DNA of 64,000 nt from Aureibaculum luteum (lineage in GTDB: Bacteria; Bacteroidota; Bacteroidia; Flavobacteriales; Flavobacteriaceae): NCBI RefSeq assembly GCF_003449015.1, contig NZ_QRGD01000002.1, forward strand, positions 372,001 to 436,000. The letters run 5' to 3'. Numbering within the stretch: position 1 is the first letter of the stretch; each line of letters starts with the position of its first letter. Positions 35,008-43,210 of the stretch are shown here, in pieces. A program made the position numbers and the translations under genes. The notes under the pieces were generated by a model that saw only the letters and a program-made list of their open reading frames with translations, did no database searches and was not told the DNA's origin.

Positions 35008-36429
35008 ATGAAAATTTTAATCACAGGTACAACAGGTTATATCGGTAAACGCTTAATAGCTCTCCTGTTGGAATTAGATCATCAATTAGTATGCTGTGTT
35101 AGAGATATAGGAAGGGTTCCTGAGGTTGTTAAGAAAAACAAAAGCATTTCATTAATTGAGGTGGATTTTTTAAAAGAAAATACTTTAAAAGCAATTCCAA
35201 AAGATATTGATGTAGCTTATTATTTAATTCATTCTATGTCTTCTTCTTCCACAGATTTTGAAAAATTGGAAAAACAATGTGCTGCAAATTTTAAAAACCA
35301 TATTGAAACTACCAATGCGAAACAAGTTATTTATCTCAGTGGTATTGTTAATGATAGTAATCTGTCAAAACATCTAGCTTCTAGAAAAGAAGTGGAAAAC
35401 ACCTTGCAATCAAAAATATATGCTCTAACAACGTTTAGAGCAGGAATAATTGTAGGTAGCGGAAGTGCTTCCTTTGAGATTATTAGAGATTTAGTTGAAA
35501 AATTACCTTTAATGATTGTTCCAAAATGGGTAAATACTAAATCACAATACATAGCAATACGTGATGTGTTGACTTTTCTTTCTAAGGCAATTGGAAAACA
35601 GGAATTGTACAATAAATCGTATGACATTTTTGGACCAGAAGTATTGACCTATAAAGAAATGATGTTGCGGTTTGCTGAAGTTCGTAAATTTAAACGATAT
35701 ATTTATTCTGTACCGGTAATGACACCAAAATTATCATCTTATTGGTTGTATTTTATAACTGCCACGTCTTATAAATTGGCAATTAGTTTGGTAGATAGTA
35801 TGAAAGTAGAAGTTATTGGAATTGATAGTGATATAAATGAAATGTTGGGGGTTAACCCGATAACTTACAAGGAGGCGGTTCAAAAAGCCTTTATAAAAAT
35901 AGAGCAGAACAGTAGTGTTTCAAGTTGGAAGGACTCTTTTGTAAGTGGAAGGTTTAATAAGAAATTATCACAATATATAGAAGTGCCTCAGTATGGTTGC
36001 TTTAAGGATATTAAAAAAAGGGAAGTAAAAAATGAAACTAGAACTCTAGAAAAGATCTGGTCTATAGGTGGTAATAACGGATGGTACTATGGTAATTTTC
36101 TTTGGAAAATGAGAGGATATCTAGATAAAATATCTGGCGGAATAGGCTTAAGACGTGGTAGAACCCATCCAACCAAATTAAGTGCTGGAGATGCTCTCGA
36201 TTTCTGGAGGGTTTTGTATGCTAATAAAAAGGAGAAGCGTTTATTACTTTATGCAGAAATGAAATTACCTGGAGAAGCTTGGCTAGAGTTTGTTATTATT
36301 GAGAACATATTATACCAACGGGCCGTTTTTAGACCTAAAGGTTTATTAGGACGATTATATTGGTATGCAGTAGCTCCTTTTCATGGATTTATTTTTAATG
36401 GAATGATATCTCGTCTAATTAATAATTAA
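35008..36429 (+). CDS. SDR-family NAD-binding protein with DUF2867 domain
   Basis: A 473-residue two-domain protein: an extended SDR (NmrA-like) domain with ILITGTTGYIGKRLIALLLE at the N-terminus and QVIYLSGI in the core, then a DUF2867 domain (about 330-473) with EKIWSIGGNNGWYYGNF, RRGRTHPTKLSAGDALDFWRV and a final block VAPFHGFIFN. Proteins of this type occur in photolyase and carotenoid clusters in many bacteria; the reaction is unknown. Operator O4 in front links it to the CarH-like regulator. Confidence 0.82.
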   Translation: MKILITGTTGYIGKRLIALLLELDHQLVCCVRDIGRVPEVVKKNKSISLIEVDFLKENTLKAIPKDIDVAYYLIHSMSSSSTDFEKLEKQCAANFKNHIETTNAKQVIYLSGIVNDSNLSKHLASRKEVENTLQSKIYALTTFRAGIIVGSGSASFEIIRDLVEKLPLMIVPKWVNTKSQYIAIRDVLTFLSKAIGKQELYNKSYDIFGPEVLTYKEMMLRFAEVRKFKRYIYSVPVMTPKLSSYWLYFITATSYKLAISLVDSMKVEVIGIDSDINEMLGVNPITYKEAVQKAFIKIEQNSSVSSWKDSFVSGRFNKKLSQYIEVPQYGCFKDIKKREVKNETRTLEKIWSIGGNNGWYYGNFLWKMRGYLDKISGGIGLRRGRTHPTKLSAGDALDFWRVLYANKKEKRLLLYAEMKLPGEAWLEFVIIENILYQRAVFRPKGLLGRLYWYAVAPFHGFIFNGMISRLINN

Positions 36430-36456
36430 CATTTTCTTAATAATCTTTCGTTAATA

Positions 36457-36488
36457 ATGTTTAACTTTGCAATATAAAAGTTAAACAG
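36457..36488 (+). promoter_or_regulatory. Operator O5 and promoter of the pterin operon
   Basis: ATGTTTAA (36457-36464) and TTAAACAG (36481-36488), 24 bp apart, inside a longer perfect inverted repeat (TGTTTAACTTT at 36458-36468 with AAAGTTAAACA at 36477-36487). The -7 element TAACTTTG is at 36462-36469; ATG at 36492. Confidence 0.8.
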
Positions 36489-36491
36489 AAA

Positions 36492-36914
36492 ATGTTAAAA
36501 CAACAATATAAAACTTCTATAGTAAGAAAGGAACATTTTAATGCAGCCCATAGGCTAAACAACGTCCATTGGAGCCAAGAAAAAAATAGCGAAGTTTTTG
36601 GTAAATGCAATAACCCAAATTATCATGGTCATAATTATGAACTAGAAGTTAAAGTAATTGGCTTTTGCGATCCAGAAACTGGATATGTCATAGATACTAA
36701 AATATTGTCCGACATCATAAAAAATGAAGTGTTAGAAAAATTGGATCATAAGAATTTAAATTTAGATGTTATAGAATTTAAAGAGCTGAATCCTACTGCT
36801 GAAAATATTGCCAGAGTAATTTTTACATTATTAAGAAAAAATTTAGATAAAAAATTAGATTTAAAAATTAAACTATATGAAACATCAAGAAACTTTGTTG
36901 AATACCCTGCTTAG
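36492..36914 (+). CDS. 6-pyruvoyl-tetrahydropterin synthase / QueD family protein
   Basis: A 140-residue T-fold protein. The three zinc histidines are visible in HFNAAHRL and NYHGHNYELEV, with a catalytic-cysteine candidate in GKCNNPNYHGH, and the C-terminal EKLDHKNLNLDVI and PTAENIARVIF blocks are typical of the family. It takes dihydroneopterin triphosphate, the product of FolE, and makes a pterin (tetrahydropterin or carboxytetrahydropterin). It overlaps the next gene, folE, by 38 bases, so the two products are made together. In this context it more likely serves a light-related pterin cofactor than queuosine synthesis. Confidence 0.87.
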   Translation: MLKQQYKTSIVRKEHFNAAHRLNNVHWSQEKNSEVFGKCNNPNYHGHNYELEVKVIGFCDPETGYVIDTKILSDIIKNEVLEKLDHKNLNLDVIEFKELNPTAENIARVIFTLLRKNLDKKLDLKIKLYETSRNFVEYPA

Positions 36915-37578
36915 TGAAAATCACCTTCATAATTTTTCTGATCATGAAATAGGTGATGACCATTTGTATACTGGTTTGGAAACTCCACTTACGGCGGATG
37001 CGTTTAGTATTTCTGATAGCGAAAAAAAGGAAAAAATAGCCTATTTATTTCAAGAAATAATGAAGGTAATGGGACTAGATCTTAATGATGATTCGCTAAA
37101 AGGTACACCTAATAGAGTGGCCAAAATGTATATTGATGAAATATTTTCAGGATTAAATCCTAAAAATAAACCTAAAATTGCTTTGTTTGATAACAAGTAT
37201 CAATACAATCAAATGTTAGTTGAAAAAAACATTACTTTTTATTCTAATTGTGAACATCACTTTGTACCTATTATTGGAAGAGCTCATTTGGCTTATGTTT
37301 CATCGGGTAAGGTTATTGGTTTATCAAAATTAAACAGAATAGTTCAATATTTTGCAAAAAGACCACAGGTACAAGAGCGATTAACGAATCAGATAGCAAA
37401 TGAATTGGTAACTATTTTAGAAACTGAAGATGTGGCTGTTATAATAGATGCCAAACATTTATGTGTATCTTCTAGAGGTATTCAAGACGATACCTCAAGT
37501 ACAGTTACGAGCTTTTATGGAGGAGTATTTAAATCACCGTCTAAAATTGCAGAATTACAGAATAGTATTAACAATTAA
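36877..37578 (+). CDS. folE: GTP cyclohydrolase I
   Basis: FolE opens GTP to dihydroneopterin triphosphate, the start of folate and pterin synthesis. The 233-residue protein carries the zinc and active-site motifs FYSNCEHHFVPIIGRAHLAY, GLSKLNRIVQYFAKRPQVQE and IIDAKHLCVSSRGIQDDTSS. The start used is the ATG at 36877, inside the end of the previous gene; the first 40 or so residues are poorly conserved. Located in the light locus, this copy may supply the pterin antenna (methenyltetrahydrofolate) of the nearby photolyase. Confidence 0.94.
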   Translation: MKHQETLLNTLLSENHLHNFSDHEIGDDHLYTGLETPLTADAFSISDSEKKEKIAYLFQEIMKVMGLDLNDDSLKGTPNRVAKMYIDEIFSGLNPKNKPKIALFDNKYQYNQMLVEKNITFYSNCEHHFVPIIGRAHLAYVSSGKVIGLSKLNRIVQYFAKRPQVQERLTNQIANELVTILETEDVAVIIDAKHLCVSSRGIQDDTSSTVTSFYGGVFKSPSKIAELQNSINN

Positions 37579-37626
37579 AAACGTCATAATTATTGGTCTC
37601 TTATAATGGGATGATAATAAAGCAAC

Positions 37627-37658
37627 ATGTTTTATGATTAATAATCTTCATTAAAAAT
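37627..37658 (+). promoter_or_regulatory. Degenerate operator O6 before the photolyase operon
   Basis: ATGTTTTA (37627-37634), 16 bases, TTAAAAAT (37651-37658): the same 24-bp geometry as O1-O5 with one core mismatch in each half. A weaker site is expected if it is real. Confidence 0.4.
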
Positions 37659-37694
37659 AATATTGAAGTTTATTAGTAAAATAAAAGGTAGCGA

Positions 37695-38378
37695 ATGAAA
37701 ACAATTATAATTATCGGAGGAAGTAAAGGGATAGGAAACGCTATTGTTAAAACTTTAATAGACAATTTTAAAATTATAAATATTAGCAGAAGTCCATCTC
37801 AAATTAATCATAATAATTTTAGTCAATTCCAATGCGATGTTTTGGAAGATGAATTACCAGAAATTGAGGTAGCAGATTCACTAATTTATTGTCCAGGAAG
37901 TATCAACTTAAAGCCAATTTCAAAATTAAGTATTGATGATTTTAAAGATGATTTTAACATTAATGTAATTGGTGCGGTAAAGGTGATACAAAAATACCTA
38001 CCGCAATTAAAAAAAGGTAATGCACCTTCAATAGTACTGTTTAGTACCGTTGCTGTAAAATTAGGTATGCCATATCATGCAAGTATTGCGACAGCCAAGG
38101 GTGGAGTGGAAGGCCTTGTTAAATCTCTAGCAGCTGAATTGGCACCGACAGTGCGAGTAAATGCAATTGCACCTACAGTAACAGATACAGGTTTGGCTGA
38201 TAAATTATTGAGGAATGATAACATGAAAGAAAAAATGATAGAAAGACATCCTCTAAAAAAATACTTAGACCCAAAAGAAGTGGCAACCATGGCTGAGTTT
38301 TTAATATCAGAAAAAACGGCTTCTATATCAGGACAAATATTTGAGATGGATTGTGGTATTGTAACGCTAAAATTATAG
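37695..38378 (+). CDS. Short-chain dehydrogenase-like protein lacking the catalytic tyrosine
   Basis: A 227-residue Rossmann-fold protein with the cofactor motif IIIIGGSKGIGNAIVKTL, the NVIGAVKVIQKYL helix and the C-terminal SISGQIFEMDCG of classical SDRs. The active-site region reads FSTVAVKLGMPYHASIATAKGG: the serine region is changed and the YxxxK tyrosine is isoleucine (IATAK), while lysine is kept. SDRs with HASIA.AKG are, to my knowledge, typical partners of photolyase genes, so this is a family trait rather than damage. It heads an operon of tightly spaced genes: TspO, Lacal_2735 protein, SRPBCC protein, photolyase and DUF2141 protein. Confidence 0.85.
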   Translation: MKTIIIIGGSKGIGNAIVKTLIDNFKIINISRSPSQINHNNFSQFQCDVLEDELPEIEVADSLIYCPGSINLKPISKLSIDDFKDDFNINVIGAVKVIQKYLPQLKKGNAPSIVLFSTVAVKLGMPYHASIATAKGGVEGLVKSLAAELAPTVRVNAIAPTVTDTGLADKLLRNDNMKEKMIERHPLKKYLDPKEVATMAEFLISEKTASISGQIFEMDCGIVTLKL

Positions 38379-38382
38379 ACCA

Positions 38383-38844
38383 ATGAAATTTAATATATTA
38401 GTTGTCATTTTCTTAGTTATAAATTTTGGTGCATTAGCCATTGGTAGTTGGTTAATGAATAATGGACCACAAACCGAATGGTATATAGGATTGAATAAAG
38501 CACCGTGGACACCACCAGGTTGGGTTTTTGGAGCTGCCTGGACTATTATAATGATTTGTTTCTCAATTTATATGGCTCAGTTATATACCAATGAGAATAC
38601 AGGGAAAGTTATCATTTTATTTATTTTTCAAGTAGTACTAAATGTGAGTTGGAACTATGTTTTTTTTAACCAACATGCAGTTAGCTTAGCCCTAATCATA
38701 ATTTCTTTACTCACAATATTAATATTTTATTTTTTAATCGCTTATTACAGTAAGTTACAATTGATAAGTTTATTGCTATTACCTTATGTTATTTGGCTTG
38801 CTATAGCCACATCACTAAACTATTATATATACACAAACAATTAA
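38383..38844 (+). CDS. TspO/MBR family protein
   Basis: A 153-residue five-helix membrane protein with the tryptophan-rich TspO signature: LNKAPWTPPGWVFGAAWTI (about 36-54) and NVSWNYVFFNQHAVSLAL (about 89-106). TspO binds porphyrins and in Rhodobacter acts as a light- and oxygen-linked regulator of pigment genes. It starts four bases after the SDR gene. In this operon it may handle photosensitising tetrapyrroles, which is an inference from context. Confidence 0.9.
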   Translation: MKFNILVVIFLVINFGALAIGSWLMNNGPQTEWYIGLNKAPWTPPGWVFGAAWTIIMICFSIYMAQLYTNENTGKVIILFIFQVVLNVSWNYVFFNQHAVSLALIIISLLTILIFYFLIAYYSKLQLISLLLLPYVIWLAIATSLNYYIYTNN

Positions 38845-38854
38845 AAATCATATT

Positions 38855-39025
38855 ATGTTCAACCTTTTTAAGAAACAATCACCATTAGATAAGCTAAATG
38901 ATAAGTATAAAAAGCTTTTAGCAGCTTCTCATCGATTATCGGCTACAAACCGTAAGGAAAGTGATCGTAAATATGCGGAAGCGGATGAAGTATTAAAACA
39001 AATTGAAGCATTAAATAAACAGTAA
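38855..39025 (+). CDS. Lacal_2735-type small protein (56 aa)
   Basis: A short frame starting at ATG 38855, ten bases after the tspO-like gene, and ending exactly one base before the next ATG. It reads MFNLFKKQSPLDKLNDKY, then KLLAASHRLSATNRKESDRK and YAEADEVLKQIEALNKQ, matching the pattern of the flavobacterial Lacal_2735 family (short aromatic N-terminus, basic coiled coil, SNRK-x-SD-x-KYAEAEE block). No function is known. Its conservation inside the photolyase operon suggests a role in the light response. Confidence 0.82.
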   Translation: MFNLFKKQSPLDKLNDKYKKLLAASHRLSATNRKESDRKYAEADEVLKQIEALNKQ

Positions 39026-39499
39026 ATGGCATTTTATCAATTATTAAAGGAACAAAAGATTAATTGTACCATTGATGAGATATGGGATTTTATATCTTCA
39101 CCAGCAAATCTTAAAGAAATAACACCTGATTATATGGGGTTTGATATTGTGTCAAAAAATCTTCCAGAAAAGATGTATCCAGGTATGATCATTTCATATA
39201 AAGTTAGTCCTCTTTTAGGAATAAAAACGCTTTGGGTTACGGAGATAACAAATGTGCGAGATAAACAATATTTTGTTGATGAACAAAGGGTTGGACCGTA
39301 TTCATTATGGCATCATCAACATATCATTGAACCAATAGAAAATGGTGTTTTAATGAAAGATATTGTAAGTTACCAACCTCCATTTGGATTTTTAGGAGCC
39401 ATTGCAAATACATTGATTATAAAAAATAAATTAAAAGAAATATTCGATTATAGAACAAAGGCAGTCGAAAAAAAATTCGGTATTTATGAAGAAAATTGA
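39026..39499 (+). CDS. SRPBCC-family protein (polyketide cyclase/START-like)
   Basis: A 157-residue single-domain protein of the helix-grip fold: AFYQLLKEQKINCTIDEIWD at the N-terminus, PGMIISYKVSPLLGIKTLWV and a hydrophobic C-terminal helix. Homologues are annotated as SRPBCC family or cell-division inhibitor and are frequent neighbours of photolyase genes. The ligand is not known. Its last 14 bases overlap the photolyase gene, implying coupled translation. Confidence 0.82.
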   Translation: MAFYQLLKEQKINCTIDEIWDFISSPANLKEITPDYMGFDIVSKNLPEKMYPGMIISYKVSPLLGIKTLWVTEITNVRDKQYFVDEQRVGPYSLWHHQHIIEPIENGVLMKDIVSYQPPFGFLGAIANTLIIKNKLKEIFDYRTKAVEKKFGIYEEN

Positions 39500-40781
39500 G
39501 ATTTCAATCTTTTGGTATAGACGTGATTTACGTTTAGAAGATAATGTAGGTCTAAAAACAGCTTTGGAAAGTGGACTTCCAGTACTTCCGATATTTATTT
39601 TTGATGATGAAATTTTAGAAGATTTGCCTAAAAACGATGGAAGGCTTACTTTTATTTATACGTCATTGAGAAACATTCATCTAAAATTAAAAAATAAAAA
39701 CAGTTCATTACTTATTAAAAAAGGAAACATAGCAGAAATTTGGAAAGCGTTAATAACTGAATATGATGTGAAAAAAGTTTTTTTTAATAGGGATTATGAA
39801 CCTTATGCCATTAAAAGAGATCAAGAAATAACTACTTTTTTAGAATCAAAGAATATTGAAGTACGTAATTTTAAAGATCAAGTGATTTTTGAAAAAGATG
39901 AAATACTAAAAGGTGATGGAAAGCCATATACCGTTTATACGCCATATAAAAATAAATGGTTAGAAAAATTTAATCAGAGTCCTTTTACTGTAGAAGATGA
40001 GAACAATTTAGATTGGGATAGTTTTTATAATTATGAAACCCTTTTTCCTAGCTTAGAAACCATTGGTTTTGTAAAAAGTAAACAGAAAGTACAACCTGTT
40101 AATTTAAGTGTCATTTCAGATTATGATTTAAATAGAGATTATCCTGCAAAAAACGGGACCTCTTATTTATCACCTCACTTGAGATTTGGTACAATAAGTA
40201 TCAGAAAATTTGTGATGATTGCTATGGAAAAGAATGCTGTTTTTTTAAGTGAACTTATTTGGAGGGAGTTTTTTATGCAGATATTATTTCAGTTTCCAAA
40301 AGTGGTAACTCATAATTTTAAATCTAAATATGATGGTATAAAATGGCGAGATAGTAAAGAAGATTTTAAACGATGGTGCGAAGGTAATACAGGATATCCT
40401 TTGGTAGATGCTGGTATGCGAGAACTAAATGAAACAGGATATATGCATAATAGGGTTCGTATGGTAACCGCAGGTTTTTTATGTAAGCACTTATTAATTG
40501 ATTGGAGATGGGGTGAAGCTTATTTTGCTGAAAAATTATTGGATTATGAATTGTCTTCTAATAATGGTAATTGGCAATGGGCAGCCGGAACCGGTTGTGA
40601 CGCTGCACCATATTTCAGGGTTTTTAATCCCGCCTTACAATTAAAAAAGTTTGATACAAATTTAGAATATACAAGAAAATGGATTCCTGAATTTGATTTA
40701 GGTTATGCTGAACCTATGGTAGATCATAAATTTGCTAGAGAAAGAGCATTATCTGCTTATAAAATAGGATTACAACAATAA
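39486..40781 (+). CDS. phr: Deoxyribodipyrimidine photolyase (CPD class I type)
   Basis: Photolyase reverses UV-made pyrimidine dimers using blue light and FADH. The 431-residue protein has the N-terminal antenna domain (ISIFWYRRDLRLEDNVGL) and the FAD-binding helical domain with SYLSPHLRFGTIS, LIWREFFMQILFQFP, MHNRVRMVTAGFLCKHLLI and the substrate region ELSSNNGNWQWAAGTGCDAAP. The Trp chain and the Asn in NNGNWQW fit a class I CPD photolyase rather than a (6-4) enzyme. It is translated with the SRPBCC gene by overlap. Confidence 0.93.
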   Translation: MKKIEISIFWYRRDLRLEDNVGLKTALESGLPVLPIFIFDDEILEDLPKNDGRLTFIYTSLRNIHLKLKNKNSSLLIKKGNIAEIWKALITEYDVKKVFFNRDYEPYAIKRDQEITTFLESKNIEVRNFKDQVIFEKDEILKGDGKPYTVYTPYKNKWLEKFNQSPFTVEDENNLDWDSFYNYETLFPSLETIGFVKSKQKVQPVNLSVISDYDLNRDYPAKNGTSYLSPHLRFGTISIRKFVMIAMEKNAVFLSELIWREFFMQILFQFPKVVTHNFKSKYDGIKWRDSKEDFKRWCEGNTGYPLVDAGMRELNETGYMHNRVRMVTAGFLCKHLLIDWRWGEAYFAEKLLDYELSSNNGNWQWAAGTGCDAAPYFRVFNPALQLKKFDTNLEYTRKWIPEFDLGYAEPMVDHKFARERALSAYKIGLQQ

Positions 40782-40782
40782 A

Positions 40783-41202
40783 ATGATATTCAAAAAATTA
40801 AGTATAATAATTATTGTATTCACTTCAGTGGTTTCATGGTCGCAATCTACTGTTAATCTAAAAGTTTATATTGAGGGGTTGAATTCTGATGAAGGAAAAT
40901 TATTTGTTGCAATTTATGATCATCGAGATGATTTTTTGAAAAATCCATATCAAGGAGAAATTACAGAAATAATTAACGGAAAAGCAATTGTAGAATTTTT
41001 TCAATTACCGAAAGGCACTTATGCGATATCTTCTTTTCACGACGAAAACAATAATGGGTTATTAGATAAAAACTATTTTGGAATACCAAAAGAACCTAAT
41101 GCTTGCAGTAATAATGCAAAATCCAGATTTGGACCACCTAAATATACGGATGCTAAATTTAACTTAGAGAAAGATGATACTTCCATTAAAATCTTATACT
41201 AG
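40783..41202 (+). CDS. Secreted DUF2141 protein
   Basis: A 139-residue protein with an N-terminal signal peptide (MIFKKLSIIIIVFTSVVSWSQ). The mature part has the DUF2141 blocks VNLKVYIEGLNSDEGKLFVA, KGTYAISSFHDENNNGLLDKN and a final PPKYTDAKFNL. DUF2141 proteins are secreted beta-sandwich proteins of unknown role often encoded next to carotenoid genes. It starts one base after the photolyase gene and closes the operon. Confidence 0.83.
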   Translation: MIFKKLSIIIIVFTSVVSWSQSTVNLKVYIEGLNSDEGKLFVAIYDHRDDFLKNPYQGEITEIINGKAIVEFFQLPKGTYAISSFHDENNNGLLDKNYFGIPKEPNACSNNAKSRFGPPKYTDAKFNLEKDDTSIKILY

Positions 41203-41230
41203 AGTAGATTTTAAGAAGATTCTCAAATAA

Positions 41231-41899
41231 TTATATGGCTCCTTCAGAAATTAGCATTTTGATGTGACCGTCGTTACCAACTTTATATGCTGTATTAACA
41301 GTCTTTGTAAGAATTTGCTTTTCATCTTCAGGATCGAAACATGATTCATTATCAATGATATTAATAGTGTAATTTTCATCTATGGAAAACTGTCTATCCC
41401 AACTACAGTCGTAATTAATACCACCAGCAAGTATTAATTTATCAATGATTTTATTGTTTTCATCTATGGTTTGAAGTTCAAAATAGGGTAGGGTCTCTTG
41501 TTCTTCTGTATTTTGATAGGTAAATACTAAGACTTTGATGTCATTTATATTTGGCAGACGTGTATAAAAATAACCTTCACCTATATAAGGATAGTTTTCG
41601 CTATCTGTAATAAATAAATTTTCACTGTTTAAAAAAGTAGTGGAATCAGAAAAATAGGTATTTAGTTTGGCATTTTTGTCAATTAAATTCCTTCTTTCAA
41701 AAGACTCTAGAGTGTAATGATAATCCAAAATTGAATCTTTATCAAAGGCAAAAGAAAATGGTAATTCTTGAACAGAAATACTATCAAAATCATTTAAAGA
41801 AATAAGGTCTTTTACTTTTGGATCTAATTTATGTTGCTTTTTACAAGCTGCAAAAAATAAAAGTACAATTAGGGTTGCTACTAAACTCTTTTTAAGCAT
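41231..41899 (-). CDS. Hypothetical lipoprotein
   Basis: A 222-residue protein with a lipoprotein signal (TLIVLLFFAAC, then KKQHK). The rest is acidic and predicted mostly beta, with GGINYDCSWDRQFSIDENY and ESCFDPEDE near the C-terminus. I do not recognise the family. It starts 29 bases after the end of fabV in the same direction, so it might share that transcript. Confidence 0.7.
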   Translation of the reverse strand: MLKKSLVATLIVLLFFAACKKQHKLDPKVKDLISLNDFDSISVQELPFSFAFDKDSILDYHYTLESFERRNLIDKNAKLNTYFSDSTTFLNSENLFITDSENYPYIGEGYFYTRLPNINDIKVLVFTYQNTEEQETLPYFELQTIDENNKIIDKLILAGGINYDCSWDRQFSIDENYTINIIDNESCFDPEDEKQILTKTVNTAYKVGNDGHIKMLISEGAI

Positions 41900-41927
41900 T
41901 ATATTTTTGAAAATTTAGATTTTTATT

Positions 41928-43115
41928 TTATTGTAATCCAGGTATAGTTACCATTTCGTTAGTATCTTTTTCATAATCTATTCCGTCAAAATTAAAACCA
42001 AATAGATTGAAAAACTCGTCTTTATAACCATCTAAATCACCAATTTCAGGTAATAATTCAGTAGTTGCTTGTTTCCATAATTTAGCTACTTTTTCCTGAA
42101 TATCATCACGCATTTCTAAATCATCAATTCGAATTCTTCCTTCGCTATCTACTGGAATTTCGTCAAGATATAACCGCTCGTTAAATAATCTATATATCTG
42201 TTCAATACATCCTTCCTGAAGGTTATTTTCTTTCATTACTTTATACAATAATGAAATATACAGCGGTATTACAGGAATTGCTGAACTTGATTGTGTTACT
42301 AAGGCTTTATTAACCGAAACAAAAGCTTTACCTTTTATGTCTTTCAAGGCATTAGTAATGGTGAAAGCTGTAGCTTCTAAATGATCTTTCGCTTTACCAA
42401 TAGTACCTTTTCTATAAACAGGTTCTGTAAGTTTAGGACCAATGTATGAATAAGCTACTGTTTTAAAATTATCAGCAAGTAAATCTTCTTTCTTTAATTT
42501 GTCTATCCACATTTGCCAATCTTCACCACCCATAACGGTAACTGTATTTACAATATCTTCTTCGGTACAAGCTTCAATAGAAATTTCTTTAACCTCTCCG
42601 GTATGAAAATCCACTGTTTTATTTGTGTATGTATTTCCTATAGGTTTCAACGTAGATTTATAACGAACCCCAGTATCAGGATGTGTTCTAACTGGTGAAG
42701 CCAAACTATAAATTACCAAATCAATCTTACCTAGATCTTTTTTTATCAGTTGAGCAGTTTGCTCTTTAATTTCATTTGAAAATGCATCCCCATTGATACT
42801 TTTAGCATATAAACCTGATTTATGGGCTTCTTTCTCAAATGCAGCGGTATTATACCAACCAGAAGATGCTGTTCTTCCTTCTGCTGGTGGTTTTTCAAAA
42901 AACACACCAATAGTAGAAGCATTTTCTCCAAAAGCACTGGTTATACGTGATGCCAAACCAAAACCTGTAGAAGCTCCAATGACTAGTACATTTTTTGCAC
43001 CATCAATAGGGCTTTTTGATTTTATATAATCGATTTGGTTCTGTACATTTTTTGCACATCCTTCAGGGTGAGAAGTGATACAAATAAATCCACGTGTTTT
43101 TGGTTGTATTATCAT
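41928..43115 (-). CDS. fabV: Trans-2-enoyl-CoA/ACP reductase, FabV type
   Basis: FabV performs the last reduction of each fatty-acid elongation cycle with NADH and is insensitive to triclosan. The 395-residue protein contains the family N-terminal GFICITSHPEGCAKNVQNQI, the NAD-binding KNVLVIGASTGFGLASRI and the active site YSYIGPKLTEPVYRKGTIGKAK with the Y-x8-K pair. Length and motifs are normal. No other enoyl reductase is in the window. Confidence 0.95.
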   Translation of the reverse strand: MIIQPKTRGFICITSHPEGCAKNVQNQIDYIKSKSPIDGAKNVLVIGASTGFGLASRITSAFGENASTIGVFFEKPPAEGRTASSGWYNTAAFEKEAHKSGLYAKSINGDAFSNEIKEQTAQLIKKDLGKIDLVIYSLASPVRTHPDTGVRYKSTLKPIGNTYTNKTVDFHTGEVKEISIEACTEEDIVNTVTVMGGEDWQMWIDKLKKEDLLADNFKTVAYSYIGPKLTEPVYRKGTIGKAKDHLEATAFTITNALKDIKGKAFVSVNKALVTQSSSAIPVIPLYISLLYKVMKENNLQEGCIEQIYRLFNERLYLDEIPVDSEGRIRIDDLEMRDDIQEKVAKLWKQATTELLPEIGDLDGYKDEFFNLFGFNFDGIDYEKDTNEMVTIPGLQ

Positions 43116-43210
43116 TCGTTTGGTTTTATTACATTATGGAAAATCATCACACATTTTTAAATTTAAAAATGAGTAGGATTATTATTATCCAAATGAGGTT
43201 TTAAAATATT

